DNA of 64,000 nt from JADGGM01 sp035277485. GTDB lineage: Bacteria > Gemmatimonadota > Gemmatimonadetes > Gemmatimonadales > Gemmatimonadaceae. A program made the translations under genes and the position numbers. The first letter of the stretch is position 1. Each line of letters starts with the position of its first letter. The notes beneath the pieces were generated by a model. That model was not told the DNA's origin. It saw only the letters and a program-made list of their open reading frames with translations, and ran no database searches. The stretch is taken from NCBI GenBank assembly GCA_035277485.1, contig DATEKK010000124.1:1-64000 (forward strand), read 5' to 3'. Positions 45,425-56,980 of the stretch are shown one piece after another.

Positions 45425-46324
45425 ATGGACACAGGGGCGCCGGTTGCATTTCTCGGGTTGGGCGCCATGGGCAAGCCCATGGCGAGCCGCCTCGTGGACG
45501 CCGGATATCTCGTCACGGCGTGGAATCGGACGGCGGGTCGCGCGGATGAACTGATCAAGCGCGGCGCGCGCGTGGCGGACCATCCTCGCGATGCGGCGGC
45601 GGGGTCGCGCGTGATCGTGCTCATGGTGTCCGACCCGTCGGCGGTGTCGGCTGTGTTAGGCGGCGATCGCGGCGTGCTCGCCGGTGCGCGCGAGGGGAGC
45701 ACGGTGGTCAACATGTCGACCATCGGACCGGCGGATTCGCGGCGATTCGCCGAGCAGTGTCGCACGGCGGGCGTGCGCTACATCGAATCGCCGGTGATGG
45801 GCAGCATTGGCCAGGCGAAGTCGGGAACCTTGGTCGCGATCGTGAGCGGCGACACGACGGCGGTGGCGGATGTGTCGGGCATGTTGCTGGTGATGGCCAA
45901 GCAGATCATCCGTGCGGGCGAGATCGGACAGGCGAGCACGCTCAAGCTCGTGATGAATTTGCTCGTGGGCGGAACGATCGAGCTCCTCGCCGAATCGATC
46001 GCGGCCGCGCAGCGGTCGGGTCTCCCGCTCGAGTTGTTCCGCGAGACGCTCTTGAGCTCCGTGCTCGCGTCTCCGTTCGTGGGCTACAAGTCGCCGCTGC
46101 TCTTCGAGCGACGATACGACCCGCAGTTCAGCACGCGGCTCATGCTCAAGGATCTGGATCTCGTGCTCGCGAGCGCGGCCGAGCATGGGCTCGCGCTGCC
46201 GGCGACGGCGATCATTCGGGAACAGTTTGCGCGCGCGGTGGCGGCGGGGTTAGGCGACGACGACGCGGCCGCCGTCCGTGAGGTGGTGGACGGCGATGGG
46301 AAGGCTCCGCGCGCGCGTCGCTGA
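45425..46324 (+). CDS. 3-hydroxyisobutyrate dehydrogenase-like NAD(P)-binding oxidoreductase
   Basis: 299 residues. The Rossmann motif is VAFLGLGAMGKPMASRLVDAGYLVTAWNRTAGRADEL, the wording of beta-hydroxyacid dehydrogenases. The catalytic Lys region reads GQASTLKLVMNLLVGGTIELLAESIAAA. The substrate motif GIESPVMGSIGQAKSGTL-like (IESPVMGSIGQAKSGTL) is present. Members reduce or oxidise 3-hydroxyisobutyrate, tartronate semialdehyde, succinic semialdehyde or glyoxylate. The start at 45425 is preferred to the upstream TTG. It ends the run of genes that starts with the MDR dehydrogenase. Confidence 0.85.
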   Translation: MDTGAPVAFLGLGAMGKPMASRLVDAGYLVTAWNRTAGRADELIKRGARVADHPRDAAAGSRVIVLMVSDPSAVSAVLGGDRGVLAGAREGSTVVNMSTIGPADSRRFAEQCRTAGVRYIESPVMGSIGQAKSGTLVAIVSGDTTAVADVSGMLLVMAKQIIRAGEIGQASTLKLVMNLLVGGTIELLAESIAAAQRSGLPLELFRETLLSSVLASPFVGYKSPLLFERRYDPQFSTRLMLKDLDLVLASAAEHGLALPATAIIREQFARAVAAGLGDDDAAAVREVVDGDGKAPRARR

Positions 46325-46471
46325 GGGGGCGCCAGCCGCGGCTGAGTCAGCTTCGTAACCGGCGCGCCTACAACGGCTTAGATTGTCCCGCCGCGGTTGT
46401 CCAGGGGCTCCGCACGGATTAGATTTCTGTGCTATGACCTCCCCCCGTTCTTTCTCCTCCGCCGTACCCGC

Positions 46472-48988
<2,517 letters not shown>

Positions 48989-49072
48989 CGGCAGCGCACG
49001 CACCGGCGGAGCGCACAGGCGGCTCGTTTCGTGCCTCTGGCGGGATCGGGTGTCCCATAGCAGAGTGCAAGC

Positions 49073-50068
49073 ATGACGTCGATCGCGCCGTCTCCCAGCA
49101 CGCGTCTCGTTAGTCTTGCCGACATCCGCGCGGCCGCGTCGGCACTGCGCGGCGTGGCGGTGCGCACGCCGTTGTTGCCCGCCGACGAGCTCGCCGCGAC
49201 GGTGGGGCTCGAGGCGGGCGAGCTGTTCGTGAAACCCGAAATGCTGCAGCGCGGCGGGGCGTTCAAGTTCCGCGGCGCGTACACGTTCCTGTCGCGGCTC
49301 AGTCCCGAGGAGCGCTCGCGCGGCGTGGTCGCGCCGTCGTCGGGGAATCACGCCCAGGCGGTTGCGTTAGCCGCGCGCCTCTTCGGGGTGCCGGCGACGG
49401 TCGTGATGCCGACGACGGTCACGGCGGCCAAGCGCGCGGGCGCCCAACGGTTAGGCGCGCGCATCGAGCTGGCCGGCACCACGACGGCGGACCGGATGGC
49501 GCGCGCGGCGGAGCTGGTGGTGGCGGAAGGGCTCACGCTCGTGCCGCCCTACGACAACCACATCATCATCGCTGGACAGGGCACCACCGGCCTCGAGATC
49601 GCCGAGGATCTGCCTAACGTTGGGACGGTGCTCGTACCCGTGGGCGGGGGCGGGTTGAGCGCGGGCGTGGCGACGGCGATCAAGGCGTTGGTCCCGCGCG
49701 CGCGCGTCATCGGGGTCGAGCCCAAGGGCGCACCGAAGCTCACGCGCGCGCGGGAGCAGGGTGCGCCGGTGCGTCTGGCGAAGACATCGGGTTTGGCCGA
49801 CGGTCTCTTGGCGGTCGAGATCGGGTCGATCCCGTTCGCGCACCACCAGGCGTACATCGATGACGTGGTGCTGGTCGATGATGCCGCGATGCGCGAGGCG
49901 GTGCGCTATCTGCTCGACCGCCTCAAGATCGTGGCGGAGCCGAGCGGCGCCATCACGATCGCGGCGCTTCAGGCGGGGCTGGTGGTGCCTGACGGTGTGA
50001 CGGTGGCCATCCTGAGCGGGGGCAACTTGGAGTGGTCGGGGCTCCGCGAGCTACTGGCGGATGGATAG
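49073..50068 (+). CDS. threonine dehydratase / serine racemase-like PLP enzyme
   Basis: A 331-residue type II PLP enzyme. The PLP lysine is in GGAFKFRGAYTFLSRL, the phosphate-binding loop VPVGGGGLSAGVA, with SSGNHAQAVALAARLFGVPATVVMP typical of catabolic threonine deaminase or serine racemase. There is no C-terminal ACT domain, so the feedback-regulated biosynthetic form is excluded. It converts threonine or serine to a 2-oxo acid plus ammonia, or racemises serine. Its stop overlaps the start of the next gene by 8 bases. Confidence 0.87.
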   Translation: MTSIAPSPSTRLVSLADIRAAASALRGVAVRTPLLPADELAATVGLEAGELFVKPEMLQRGGAFKFRGAYTFLSRLSPEERSRGVVAPSSGNHAQAVALAARLFGVPATVVMPTTVTAAKRAGAQRLGARIELAGTTTADRMARAAELVVAEGLTLVPPYDNHIIIAGQGTTGLEIAEDLPNVGTVLVPVGGGGLSAGVATAIKALVPRARVIGVEPKGAPKLTRAREQGAPVRLAKTSGLADGLLAVEIGSIPFAHHQAYIDDVVLVDDAAMREAVRYLLDRLKIVAEPSGAITIAALQAGLVVPDGVTVAILSGGNLEWSGLRELLADG

Positions 50069-51536
50069 GGCGCGCATTCTGATCGCCGACGAGGACGACG
50101 TCCTCGCGCGCACCATCTCGTGGCTGCTCAAGGAGCAGGGGTTCGACGTCACCGTTACGTTAGGCGGTGAGCGCGTGATCGAGGCGCTGGCCGAGCACGA
50201 GCCCGATCTCCTGATGCTGGACGTGATGATGCGCGGCGTGGATGGATACGAGCTCCTGCACCGCATCAACGCCGACGCGCGGTGGCGCGACATGCCGGTG
50301 CTCGTCGTGTCGGCGCTCCCCACCGATGAGGCCACCGCCCGCCTCCTGAGCCTCGGCGCCACCGATTTCGTGAGCAAACCGTTCCACGTGCGCGAGCTGC
50401 TCGCGCGCATCCGCATGCAGTTGCGCGTGCGGCAGGAGCTCCTGCACGCGCGGTCGGCGCTGAGGTCCACGGAGGTCGAGCTGGACCGCGTCCGCGCGGA
50501 AGCCGAAAACCGCCGGAAGATCGTCGACATCCTGCACGAGGTCACGGGCGACTTCTCGTCGGAGGAGCTGTACCATATTCTCGTTAGGCGCGTGGCGCGC
50601 GCGCTGGATATCTCGCATTGTTCGTTGGTGCTCGCCCGGCCGGGCGACCAGGTGGGCGTCGTGGCCGCGGCGTACGAGGCGCCGGGCCTCGCGCACCTCG
50701 AGATCCGGCTCGAGCGCTATCCGGAAATTCGCGCGGCGCTCGAGACGGGCGAGCCGGTGTTGATCGAAGACGTGGACGCGAGCGCGCTCTACAACGATGT
50801 GCGTCTCGACTGGGCGGCGGCCGGGACGCTCGTGCCGTATCGGTCGGTGGTCGCGCTGCCGTTCCGTCTCGACGGCGAGCAAGCCGGCGTGATCTTTTTG
50901 CGGACGCTGTTGGACGAGCCGCCGCTGGCGCGGTCCGACGTCGAATTCGCGGATACGGTGGTGCGCGCCGCCGTGGCGGCGATCCGGCGCGCGCAGATGA
51001 TCGAGTCGACGCGCGCGGACAAGGCGCGCTTCGAGGTGCTGGCGCTCACGGACCCGCTCACGCAGACGCACAACCGGCGCGCACTCATGGAGCGCCTAAC
51101 GTCAGAACTCGAGCGTGCACGCCGGTATGCGTTGCACCTGTCCGTGTTGATGGTGGACCTCGATCACTTCAAGGCGATCAACGATTCGTACGGCCACGTG
51201 GTGGGCGACGAGGTGCTGCGCGGTGTGTCGCGCGTGTTGCAGCGCGAGGCGCGCGCCGTGGACGTGGTGGCGCGCTTTGGCGGCGAAGAATTCGTCGTCG
51301 TGCTGCCGGAGACCGGCGAGGAGGGCGCCGTTGCGTTAGCCGAACGCATTCGCGCGCGGGTGGAGGAGACGCCGCCGGTCACGGGCGGTGAATATGGGTG
51401 GCTGCGCGTGACGGTCAGCATCGGCGTCGCGACGGTGCCGTCGCCGCGCGTGAATTCGCCGGAAGAGTTGATCGCGGTGGCCGACGAAGCGCTGTATCGT
51501 GCGAAGGCACAGGGTCGCAACCGGGTATGCTCGTGA
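50061..51536 (+). CDS. response regulator with GAF and GGDEF domains (diguanylate cyclase)
   Basis: A 491-residue signalling protein. The receiver domain (1-125) has Asp54 in LLMLDVMMRG and KPFHVRELL. A GAF domain (about 160-325) senses a small molecule. The GGDEF domain (about 330-490) has the active motif FGGEEF with an intact upstream RxxD product-inhibition site (RAVD), plus ALTDPLTQTHNRRAL. It should make cyclic di-GMP when phosphorylated by an unidentified kinase. There is no EAL domain. The start overlaps the threonine dehydratase gene and the stop overlaps the Ser/Thr kinase gene by 10 bases, so all three may be translationally linked. Confidence 0.9.
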   Translation: MDRARILIADEDDVLARTISWLLKEQGFDVTVTLGGERVIEALAEHEPDLLMLDVMMRGVDGYELLHRINADARWRDMPVLVVSALPTDEATARLLSLGATDFVSKPFHVRELLARIRMQLRVRQELLHARSALRSTEVELDRVRAEAENRRKIVDILHEVTGDFSSEELYHILVRRVARALDISHCSLVLARPGDQVGVVAAAYEAPGLAHLEIRLERYPEIRAALETGEPVLIEDVDASALYNDVRLDWAAAGTLVPYRSVVALPFRLDGEQAGVIFLRTLLDEPPLARSDVEFADTVVRAAVAAIRRAQMIESTRADKARFEVLALTDPLTQTHNRRALMERLTSELERARRYALHLSVLMVDLDHFKAINDSYGHVVGDEVLRGVSRVLQREARAVDVVARFGGEEFVVVLPETGEEGAVALAERIRARVEETPPVTGGEYGWLRVTVSIGVATVPSPRVNSPEELIAVADEALYRAKAQGRNRVCS

Positions 51537-52681
51537 CGCAGGGCACGTACTGCCCAACGTGCGGTGCGACGTATCCCGAGGAGGCGCGCTTCTGCACGCG
51601 CGACGGGACGCGCCTCGAGCCCGTGTCGGTTTCACCGGCGCCATCGCCCAAGCCGAACGAGGCCGTGGAGACGCCGGGTCGCGCGCCGTCGCATGCGCGG
51701 GTATTCGAGCCCGTGCATCCCGAGGAAGCGCGCGCCGCGCGACAGAGCCGGCGGTCGCGGTCGTCGGCCGCGGCGGGCGCGGTTCCGGCGACCGACGTTC
51801 GTGAGCCGTCCGCCGAATTGGCGCAGCTCGTTGGGCAGACGTTGGACGGCCGCTATCGGATCGAGGAGAAGGTCGGCGAGGGCGGCATGTCGTTCGTGTA
51901 CCGCGCGACGGATGCGAAAACCGGCGACACGCTGGCGATCAAGATGTTGTCGCCCGCGCTGAGCCGGGACGACAACGCCATGGCGCGGCTCCGGCGCGAG
52001 GCGGAGCTCGCGGGCAAGCTCGCGCACCCGAACGTCTGCCACATCATTCGGTTAGGCGAAGCGCCCGGCGGCATGGTGTACGTGGTGATGCCGTACATGG
52101 CGGGCGAGCTGCTGTGCGACCGCGCGATCCGCGAAGGACAGCTTGCGTTAGGCGTGGTGTCGCAGTTCGTGTCCGAGATCGCGGCCGGCCTCCACGCGGC
52201 CCACGAGCTCGGCATCGTGCACCGGGACTTGAAGCCGGAGAACGTGATGCTCTGTCCGCGGCCCGACGGCACGACGCGGGCGGTGGTGATGGATTTCGGG
52301 CTGGCGAAAGAGCGCCGCGTGGGCGCGGAAGTCCGCAAGCTGACGGCGACGGGTATTGTGTTAGGCACGCCGGAATTCATGAGCCCGGAACAGCTGCGCG
52401 GGAAGCCGCTCGACGCGCGCAGCGACATCTACTCGCTGGGTCTCATGACGTACGAGCTGCTCACGGGGCAGCTGCCGTTCAGCGGAAAGACGCAGCAGGA
52501 CATGATGATTGCGCGCCTCAAGGGCGACCCGATGCCGCTGCGCGCCATGCGTCCCGAGCTCGGCTTCTCGGCCGCGGTCGAAAAGGTGTTGCTGCGGAGT
52601 CTGGCGCGGGATCCCGGCGACCGGTACGCGACGGCACCGCTGTTCGCGTCGGCGTTTGCCGCGGCGGCGCGAGAACGCTAG
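51527..52681 (+). CDS. Ser/Thr protein kinase with N-terminal zinc knuckle
   Basis: A 384-residue kinase. The N-terminus has CPTCGATYPEEARFCTRDGT, a small zinc-ribbon. A Pro/Arg/Ala-rich linker follows, then the kinase domain (about 108-375): GEGGMSFVYRAT (Gly loop), AIKML (Lys139), HRDLKPEN (catalytic Asp about 234), DFGLA (about 256), and GTPEFMSPEQ. There is no C-terminal membrane helix or PASTA repeat, so it is cytoplasmic. It overlaps the diguanylate cyclase gene by 10 bases, which is a rare pairing of phosphorylation and c-di-GMP signalling in one overlapping transcript. Confidence 0.9.
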   Translation: MLVTQGTYCPTCGATYPEEARFCTRDGTRLEPVSVSPAPSPKPNEAVETPGRAPSHARVFEPVHPEEARAARQSRRSRSSAAAGAVPATDVREPSAELAQLVGQTLDGRYRIEEKVGEGGMSFVYRATDAKTGDTLAIKMLSPALSRDDNAMARLRREAELAGKLAHPNVCHIIRLGEAPGGMVYVVMPYMAGELLCDRAIREGQLALGVVSQFVSEIAAGLHAAHELGIVHRDLKPENVMLCPRPDGTTRAVVMDFGLAKERRVGAEVRKLTATGIVLGTPEFMSPEQLRGKPLDARSDIYSLGLMTYELLTGQLPFSGKTQQDMMIARLKGDPMPLRAMRPELGFSAAVEKVLLRSLARDPGDRYATAPLFASAFAAAARER

Positions 52682-52792
52682 CGAAACCGGGCCCGATCGC
52701 TGTGGGACGGCACGAAAACGGCTGGTTGCTCCTCTAGCCAGCCCGTCCGAGCGGCGTTGCCGGGCGCGGTTATACGTCTCTAATTTGAGCAT

Positions 52793-53923
52793 ATGCAACG
52801 CTTCGCGGCTTTCGATCCGCCGGAGTACACGGCGTGGACGCGTGTCGATGCGGACGTCGATGCGTTTCGCGAGACGATTGCGCGCGATCGCGCGCGCGCC
52901 GAGGTCGTGGAGGCGCTGAATGACGACGCGCGGCTCGCGCTCTATCGCGGGCTGGTGCGCAACCGCCTGACCGACGTGGCGCTCAAGCGCATGGTGCGGC
53001 AGGGCGTGATCTCGAAGGCCTGGTTAGGCACGGGTGAGGAAGCGGCGACGATCGGCCCGGTACACGCGCTCCGGCGCGGCGCCGACGCGGCCCGGCGCGC
53101 GCAGCGCGACGTGGCCGCGCCGATGATTCGGAACGGCGGCGCGTGTCTCGAGATGGGCATGTCGGTGGCGGACACACTGCGCGCCTACATGGGGACGGGA
53201 GACGGTCCGTCGCACGGGCGCGATGGGCACTACGGCGACCTGGCAACGGGCGTGCTGCCGCCGATCAGCCACGTGGGCGACATCGTGCCGGTGGTGACGG
53301 GGATCGCGCTGTCGTTCCGGCTGCGCGGGCAGGACGCGGTGGCCATGACGTGGATCGGCGACGGCAGCACGAAGGCCGGCGTGGCGCACGAAGGGATGAA
53401 TTTCGCCGCGGTGCAGCGGGCGCCGGTGGTGTTCATCATCCAGAACAACCAGGTGGCGTTAGGCACGCGCCTCGAACAGCACCACGCCGCGGCGGGGCGC
53501 GGGAACTTCGCCGACTGGCCGAAGGCATACGGCATGTGGGGCGGCGTGTTCGATGGGAACAACGTGCTCGACGCGTATGCCGCGGCGGCGCTGGCGGTGG
53601 CGCGGTGTCGGCGCGGGGAGGGGCCGGCGCTCCTCGTCGCCGAAACATTCCGCATGGGCGGTCACGCGACGCACGACGAAGCCGAGGCTCGGCACACGTT
53701 CGCGCCGTCGCTGTTCTCGACGTGGGGCCGGCGGGACCCGGTGGCGCTGTACGAGGAGTATCTGTGCGACGCCGGCATCGCGCGCGGGCGCCTCGAGGCG
53801 ATCGCGGCGGGTGCGGCGGCGGAGGTGGAGCGCGGGGAGGCGGAGGCCCTGGAGAGCCGGTCGTCGCGCATGCCCGCGGGGGCGAGCGCGCTCGACGGTG
53901 TGTACGCGGAGACGGATTCCTAA
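52793..53923 (+). CDS. 2-oxoacid dehydrogenase E1, alpha subunit
   Basis: A 376-residue thiamine diphosphate enzyme. The TPP-binding motif GDGSTKAGVAHEGMNFAAVQ and IQNNQVALGT mark the alpha-subunit type of branched-chain or pyruvate dehydrogenase. The N-terminal segment (RVDADVDAFRETI) is helical and polar. E1-alpha normally needs an E1-beta subunit, which is not in the window, nor is there an E2 next to it. The neighbouring PQQ-type sugar dehydrogenase is unrelated. So the gene is either a scattered component of a complex or a stand-alone decarboxylase. Confidence 0.85.
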   Translation: MQRFAAFDPPEYTAWTRVDADVDAFRETIARDRARAEVVEALNDDARLALYRGLVRNRLTDVALKRMVRQGVISKAWLGTGEEAATIGPVHALRRGADAARRAQRDVAAPMIRNGGACLEMGMSVADTLRAYMGTGDGPSHGRDGHYGDLATGVLPPISHVGDIVPVVTGIALSFRLRGQDAVAMTWIGDGSTKAGVAHEGMNFAAVQRAPVVFIIQNNQVALGTRLEQHHAAAGRGNFADWPKAYGMWGGVFDGNNVLDAYAAAALAVARCRRGEGPALLVAETFRMGGHATHDEAEARHTFAPSLFSTWGRRDPVALYEEYLCDAGIARGRLEAIAAGAAAEVERGEAEALESRSSRMPAGASALDGVYAETDS

Positions 53924-53944
53924 CGGAAGGTCGGCGCGGGAGGC

Positions 53945-55099
53945 ATGATGCGGCGATGGCGGTGGGTAGGCGGCGCCGTGATCGCGGTGGCAGCGGGGTG
54001 CTCGACGCAGGACCGCGCGGCGTCGCCGACGTCGCCGGTGGATAGCACGAGCGCGGCGCTCGCCGGTCAGCTCACCGTGCCTAACGGGTTCCAGGTCGCG
54101 TATTTCGCCAAGAACCTGCCCGGCGTGCGATTCATGGCGCTCGGTCCCGACGGCGCGGTGTACGCGAGCGAACCCGGCGCCGGAAAAGTGGTGCGCCTGT
54201 GGGATGTGAACGGCGATGGCGTGGCCGACAGCGTGGCCACCGCCGTGAGCGGGCTCGACCGGCCACACGGGCTGGCCTTCCACGGCGGGTACCTCTACAT
54301 CGCGAGCACGTCCAACGTGTCGCGCGTCCAGTTAGGCGCTGACGGCCGCGCCACCTCGTCGCCGCAAACCCTGGTGTCGCTGCCCGGCGGCGGAGGGCAC
54401 TGGACCCGGACCGTCGTGTTCGGCGCCGACAGCATGATGTACGTGTCCATCGGCTCCTCGTGCAATCTGTGCATCGAAACGAATCCGGAGCGCGCCTCGG
54501 TGATGCGATTCGACGCCACCGGGCAGAATGGCGAGCGGTTCGCGTTCGGGCTCCGGAATGCAGTCGGCATGGCCGTGAATCCGACCACGCACGACGTGTG
54601 GGTGTCGCAGAACGAGCGCGATAATCTCCCGCCCGATCACCAGAACCTGCCGCCGGAGGAGATCAACATCCTGCGCGAGGGCGGCGATTACGGCTGGCCG
54701 TATTGCTACACGCTTGAGGGCGCGGCGGTGCCGAATCCGGAATACCACGATGCGGCACGCTGCGCCGGGACCATTCCCGCGGCCCTCGAGATGCAGGCGC
54801 ACTCCGCTCCGTTAGGCATGACGTTCCTCACCAACGCGACCGCCTTTCCCGAGTCGTATCGCGGCGACCTGCTGGTGGCGTTCCACGGATCCTGGGACCG
54901 CGACGTGCCGACGGGCGCGAAGGTGGTCCGCGTGCACGTGGCGAACGGCGTGCCGGTGTCGTATGAAGATTTCGTCGCGGGGTGGCAGCGGCCTGATGGG
55001 AGCCGGTGGGGCCGCCCCGTCGACGTGATGGTGTACAAGGACGGCTCGGTGCTGGTGAGCGACGACCAGGCCGGCGCGATTTATCGCGTGTTCCACTGA
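53945..55099 (+). CDS. PQQ-dependent sugar dehydrogenase-like lipoprotein
   Basis: A 384-residue exported lipoprotein (signal to AVAAGC, Cys about residue 19). The beta-propeller repeat shows PDGAVYASEPGAGKVVRLWDVNGDG, SGLDRPHGLAFHGGYLYIA, RFAFGLRNAVGMAVNPTT, and AHSAPLGMTFL, as in sorbosone/aldose dehydrogenases. The catalytic His of soluble glucose dehydrogenases falls in SGLDRPHGLAF. It would oxidise a sugar or aldehyde outside the cytoplasm and pass electrons to a quinone or cytochrome. No PQQ synthesis genes are in the window. It follows the E1-alpha gene closely (about 20 bases). Confidence 0.8.
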   Translation: MMRRWRWVGGAVIAVAAGCSTQDRAASPTSPVDSTSAALAGQLTVPNGFQVAYFAKNLPGVRFMALGPDGAVYASEPGAGKVVRLWDVNGDGVADSVATAVSGLDRPHGLAFHGGYLYIASTSNVSRVQLGADGRATSSPQTLVSLPGGGGHWTRTVVFGADSMMYVSIGSSCNLCIETNPERASVMRFDATGQNGERFAFGLRNAVGMAVNPTTHDVWVSQNERDNLPPDHQNLPPEEINILREGGDYGWPYCYTLEGAAVPNPEYHDAARCAGTIPAALEMQAHSAPLGMTFLTNATAFPESYRGDLLVAFHGSWDRDVPTGAKVVRVHVANGVPVSYEDFVAGWQRPDGSRWGRPVDVMVYKDGSVLVSDDQAGAIYRVFH

Positions 55100-55136
55100 C
55101 AGCGTTACGAGCGCATCGACCGTCGCGTCCCTGTAC

Positions 55137-56105
55137 GTGAGACTTTCCCGGTTGGGCCTGGTCGTCGCGATGGGCGCGGCGGGTATGAGCGGGACGGTGT
55201 CCGCCCGGGCGCAGCAGGCCATGATTGCGCACGCGGACACGTTGCTGATCGCCGGCCGCGTGTTCTCCGCCGAGTCCCTGTATTACCGCGCCGTGCGCAT
55301 GGACTCGCACGACCCCGCGGCGCGCCTTGCGTTAGGCAAGTACCTCGCGTCGCGCGGCGCGCTGCGCGTGGGCGCCGTGCTCATGGAAGAGGCGCGGTAC
55401 TTCGGCGCCAACGCGGGCGACGTGGCCCGCGCGCTGGCGCCCGTGTACGAAGCGTTGGGCGACTACGCCGCGCTCGCATCGCTGCCGGCATCACCGTTGC
55501 CCTACGCCGAACGCGCGCGGGCCGAATGGTTGGGCGCGCATCCGCCGTCGGCGGCGGGGCCCGACTCGGCATGGGTCCCCTATCGCGTGAGCGACAGCCA
55601 CCTGCTCGGGCAGGTCGTGCTTCGGTTAGGCGCCGACTCGGTGGTCGCGGCGATCGACGCGCGCGTGCACGGACTGCTGTTGGACCCGTCGTGGATGCCG
55701 CGCCGCGAGATCCGGCGCTTTTCGTCGCGCGGTGCGCGCACCCCCGGCGACGTCGCCGCGGTCGCGCTCGCCGTCCGCTTGGGCGCGTTCACGCTGACGA
55801 ACGTGCCCGTGCGATTCCAGCTCGAGCGCGAGCGCAATGTCGCGGTGATCGGACTGGATGAGCTGGCTTCGCTCGCGCCCACGTTCGATCCGCTCGCCAA
55901 CCGCATGCTGCTCCGTCTCTCGGGCGCCGTCGCGCCCAACATGCCGGGATTTCGAATCCCGACACTTGCCACCGAGCAGGGCGTGTTCGTGATCAAAACC
56001 GAGACGGTTTTTCCAATCGGACACCCCGATGTCCAACAGTATCTGCGGCGCGCGCGGTGGACGCTCGATGCACAGAACGGTGAGGTGATCGTCTCCGGGC
56101 GATAG
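55137..56105 (+). CDS. exported TPR protein with degenerate aspartyl-protease-like domain
   Basis: 322 residues from a GTG. The signal sequence ends near AQQA. Residues 25-120 form helical repeats (DTLLIAGRVFSAESLYYRAVRM). The C-terminal half is beta-rich, with VVLRLGADSVVAAIDARVHGLLLDPSW, which looks like the DTG flap region of retropepsin-like proteins but with DAR where the catalytic DTG would be. No protease activity is therefore expected. It follows the sugar dehydrogenase by 38 bases. The role is unknown. Confidence 0.6.
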   Translation: MRLSRLGLVVAMGAAGMSGTVSARAQQAMIAHADTLLIAGRVFSAESLYYRAVRMDSHDPAARLALGKYLASRGALRVGAVLMEEARYFGANAGDVARALAPVYEALGDYAALASLPASPLPYAERARAEWLGAHPPSAAGPDSAWVPYRVSDSHLLGQVVLRLGADSVVAAIDARVHGLLLDPSWMPRREIRRFSSRGARTPGDVAAVALAVRLGAFTLTNVPVRFQLERERNVAVIGLDELASLAPTFDPLANRMLLRLSGAVAPNMPGFRIPTLATEQGVFVIKTETVFPIGHPDVQQYLRRARWTLDAQNGEVIVSGR

Positions 56106-56176
56106 TCCGCGCCTGGCGAAGCCAGCAGCGCGCATGCAACTTGCTGGGACCAGCCCAGTAATCTTGCGGCGAGCTC

Positions 56177-56980
56177 ATGGCCATCGAGCGCATCTCGACC
56201 GTCCTCCTCTGTCATGCAGAGGAGCCGCTCCATACAGAAGGCATCGCGCGGTGGCTCTCTGCCACCACGGATCTGCGCGGCATCATCCGCATCCACGATT
56301 CGCGCCGCACGTTCTGGCGCCGCGTCAAGCGCGAATGGCGCCGCAGCGGGACGCTGGGATTGGCGGATGTGTTCGCGTTCCGCGTGTACTACCGCCTCGA
56401 GCGCGGGTCGTACGACGCGGCCTGGGAGCGCGCGGCGTTGGACGCGCTCCGCGGCGAGTGGCCGGCCGTGCCCGACACGGTGCCGGTGCTCGATACGGCT
56501 CGGCCTAACGGACCGGAGTGCGAGGCGTTTCTGCGGGCGCGCGCGCCGGACGCCGTGATCGCACTGTGCAAGCACATCCTGAAGCCGCGCATCTTCGAGA
56601 TCCCGCGCGCGGGCACCCTCATCTTCCACGACGGCATTGCGCCGGAGTACCGCAACGCCCACGGCTGCTTCTGGGCCATGGCGAAGGGCGACTTCGACCG
56701 CGTCGGCCTAACGGTGCTGCGCGCCGACCGCGGCATCGATACCGGTCCGATCTTCGGCTACTTCCGGTACGGCTACGATCCGGTCCGGCAGTCGTACGTC
56801 GAAATCTCCAACCGCGTGCTGCTCGACAATCTCGCCGAGATCACGGATCTCTTGCGGCGCGTCGTCTCGGGCGCGGCACCCGCGATTCCGAGCGACGGCA
56901 AAGCGTCGGGTGTGTGGGGACAACCGCGGCTCACGACCTATCTCCGGCTCAAACGCCATTTGCAGAAAGCGAGGCGGTGA
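56177..56980 (+). CDS. formyltransferase-family protein
   Basis: A 267-residue enzyme with the formyl-transferase Rossmann fold: ALCKHILKPRIFEIPRAGTLIFHDGIAPEYRNAHGCFWAMAKGDFDRVGLTVLRADRGIDTGPIFG in order is the Fmt/GART/ArnA-type core. The catalytic Asn/His of this family lie in the HDGIAPEYRN segment. Possible substrates are formylated sugar-nucleotides or amino acids. The stop overlaps the start of the polysaccharide-deacetylase gene (TGATG), so the two act together. Confidence 0.8.
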   Translation: MAIERISTVLLCHAEEPLHTEGIARWLSATTDLRGIIRIHDSRRTFWRRVKREWRRSGTLGLADVFAFRVYYRLERGSYDAAWERAALDALRGEWPAVPDTVPVLDTARPNGPECEAFLRARAPDAVIALCKHILKPRIFEIPRAGTLIFHDGIAPEYRNAHGCFWAMAKGDFDRVGLTVLRADRGIDTGPIFGYFRYGYDPVRQSYVEISNRVLLDNLAEITDLLRRVVSGAAPAIPSDGKASGVWGQPRLTTYLRLKRHLQKARR

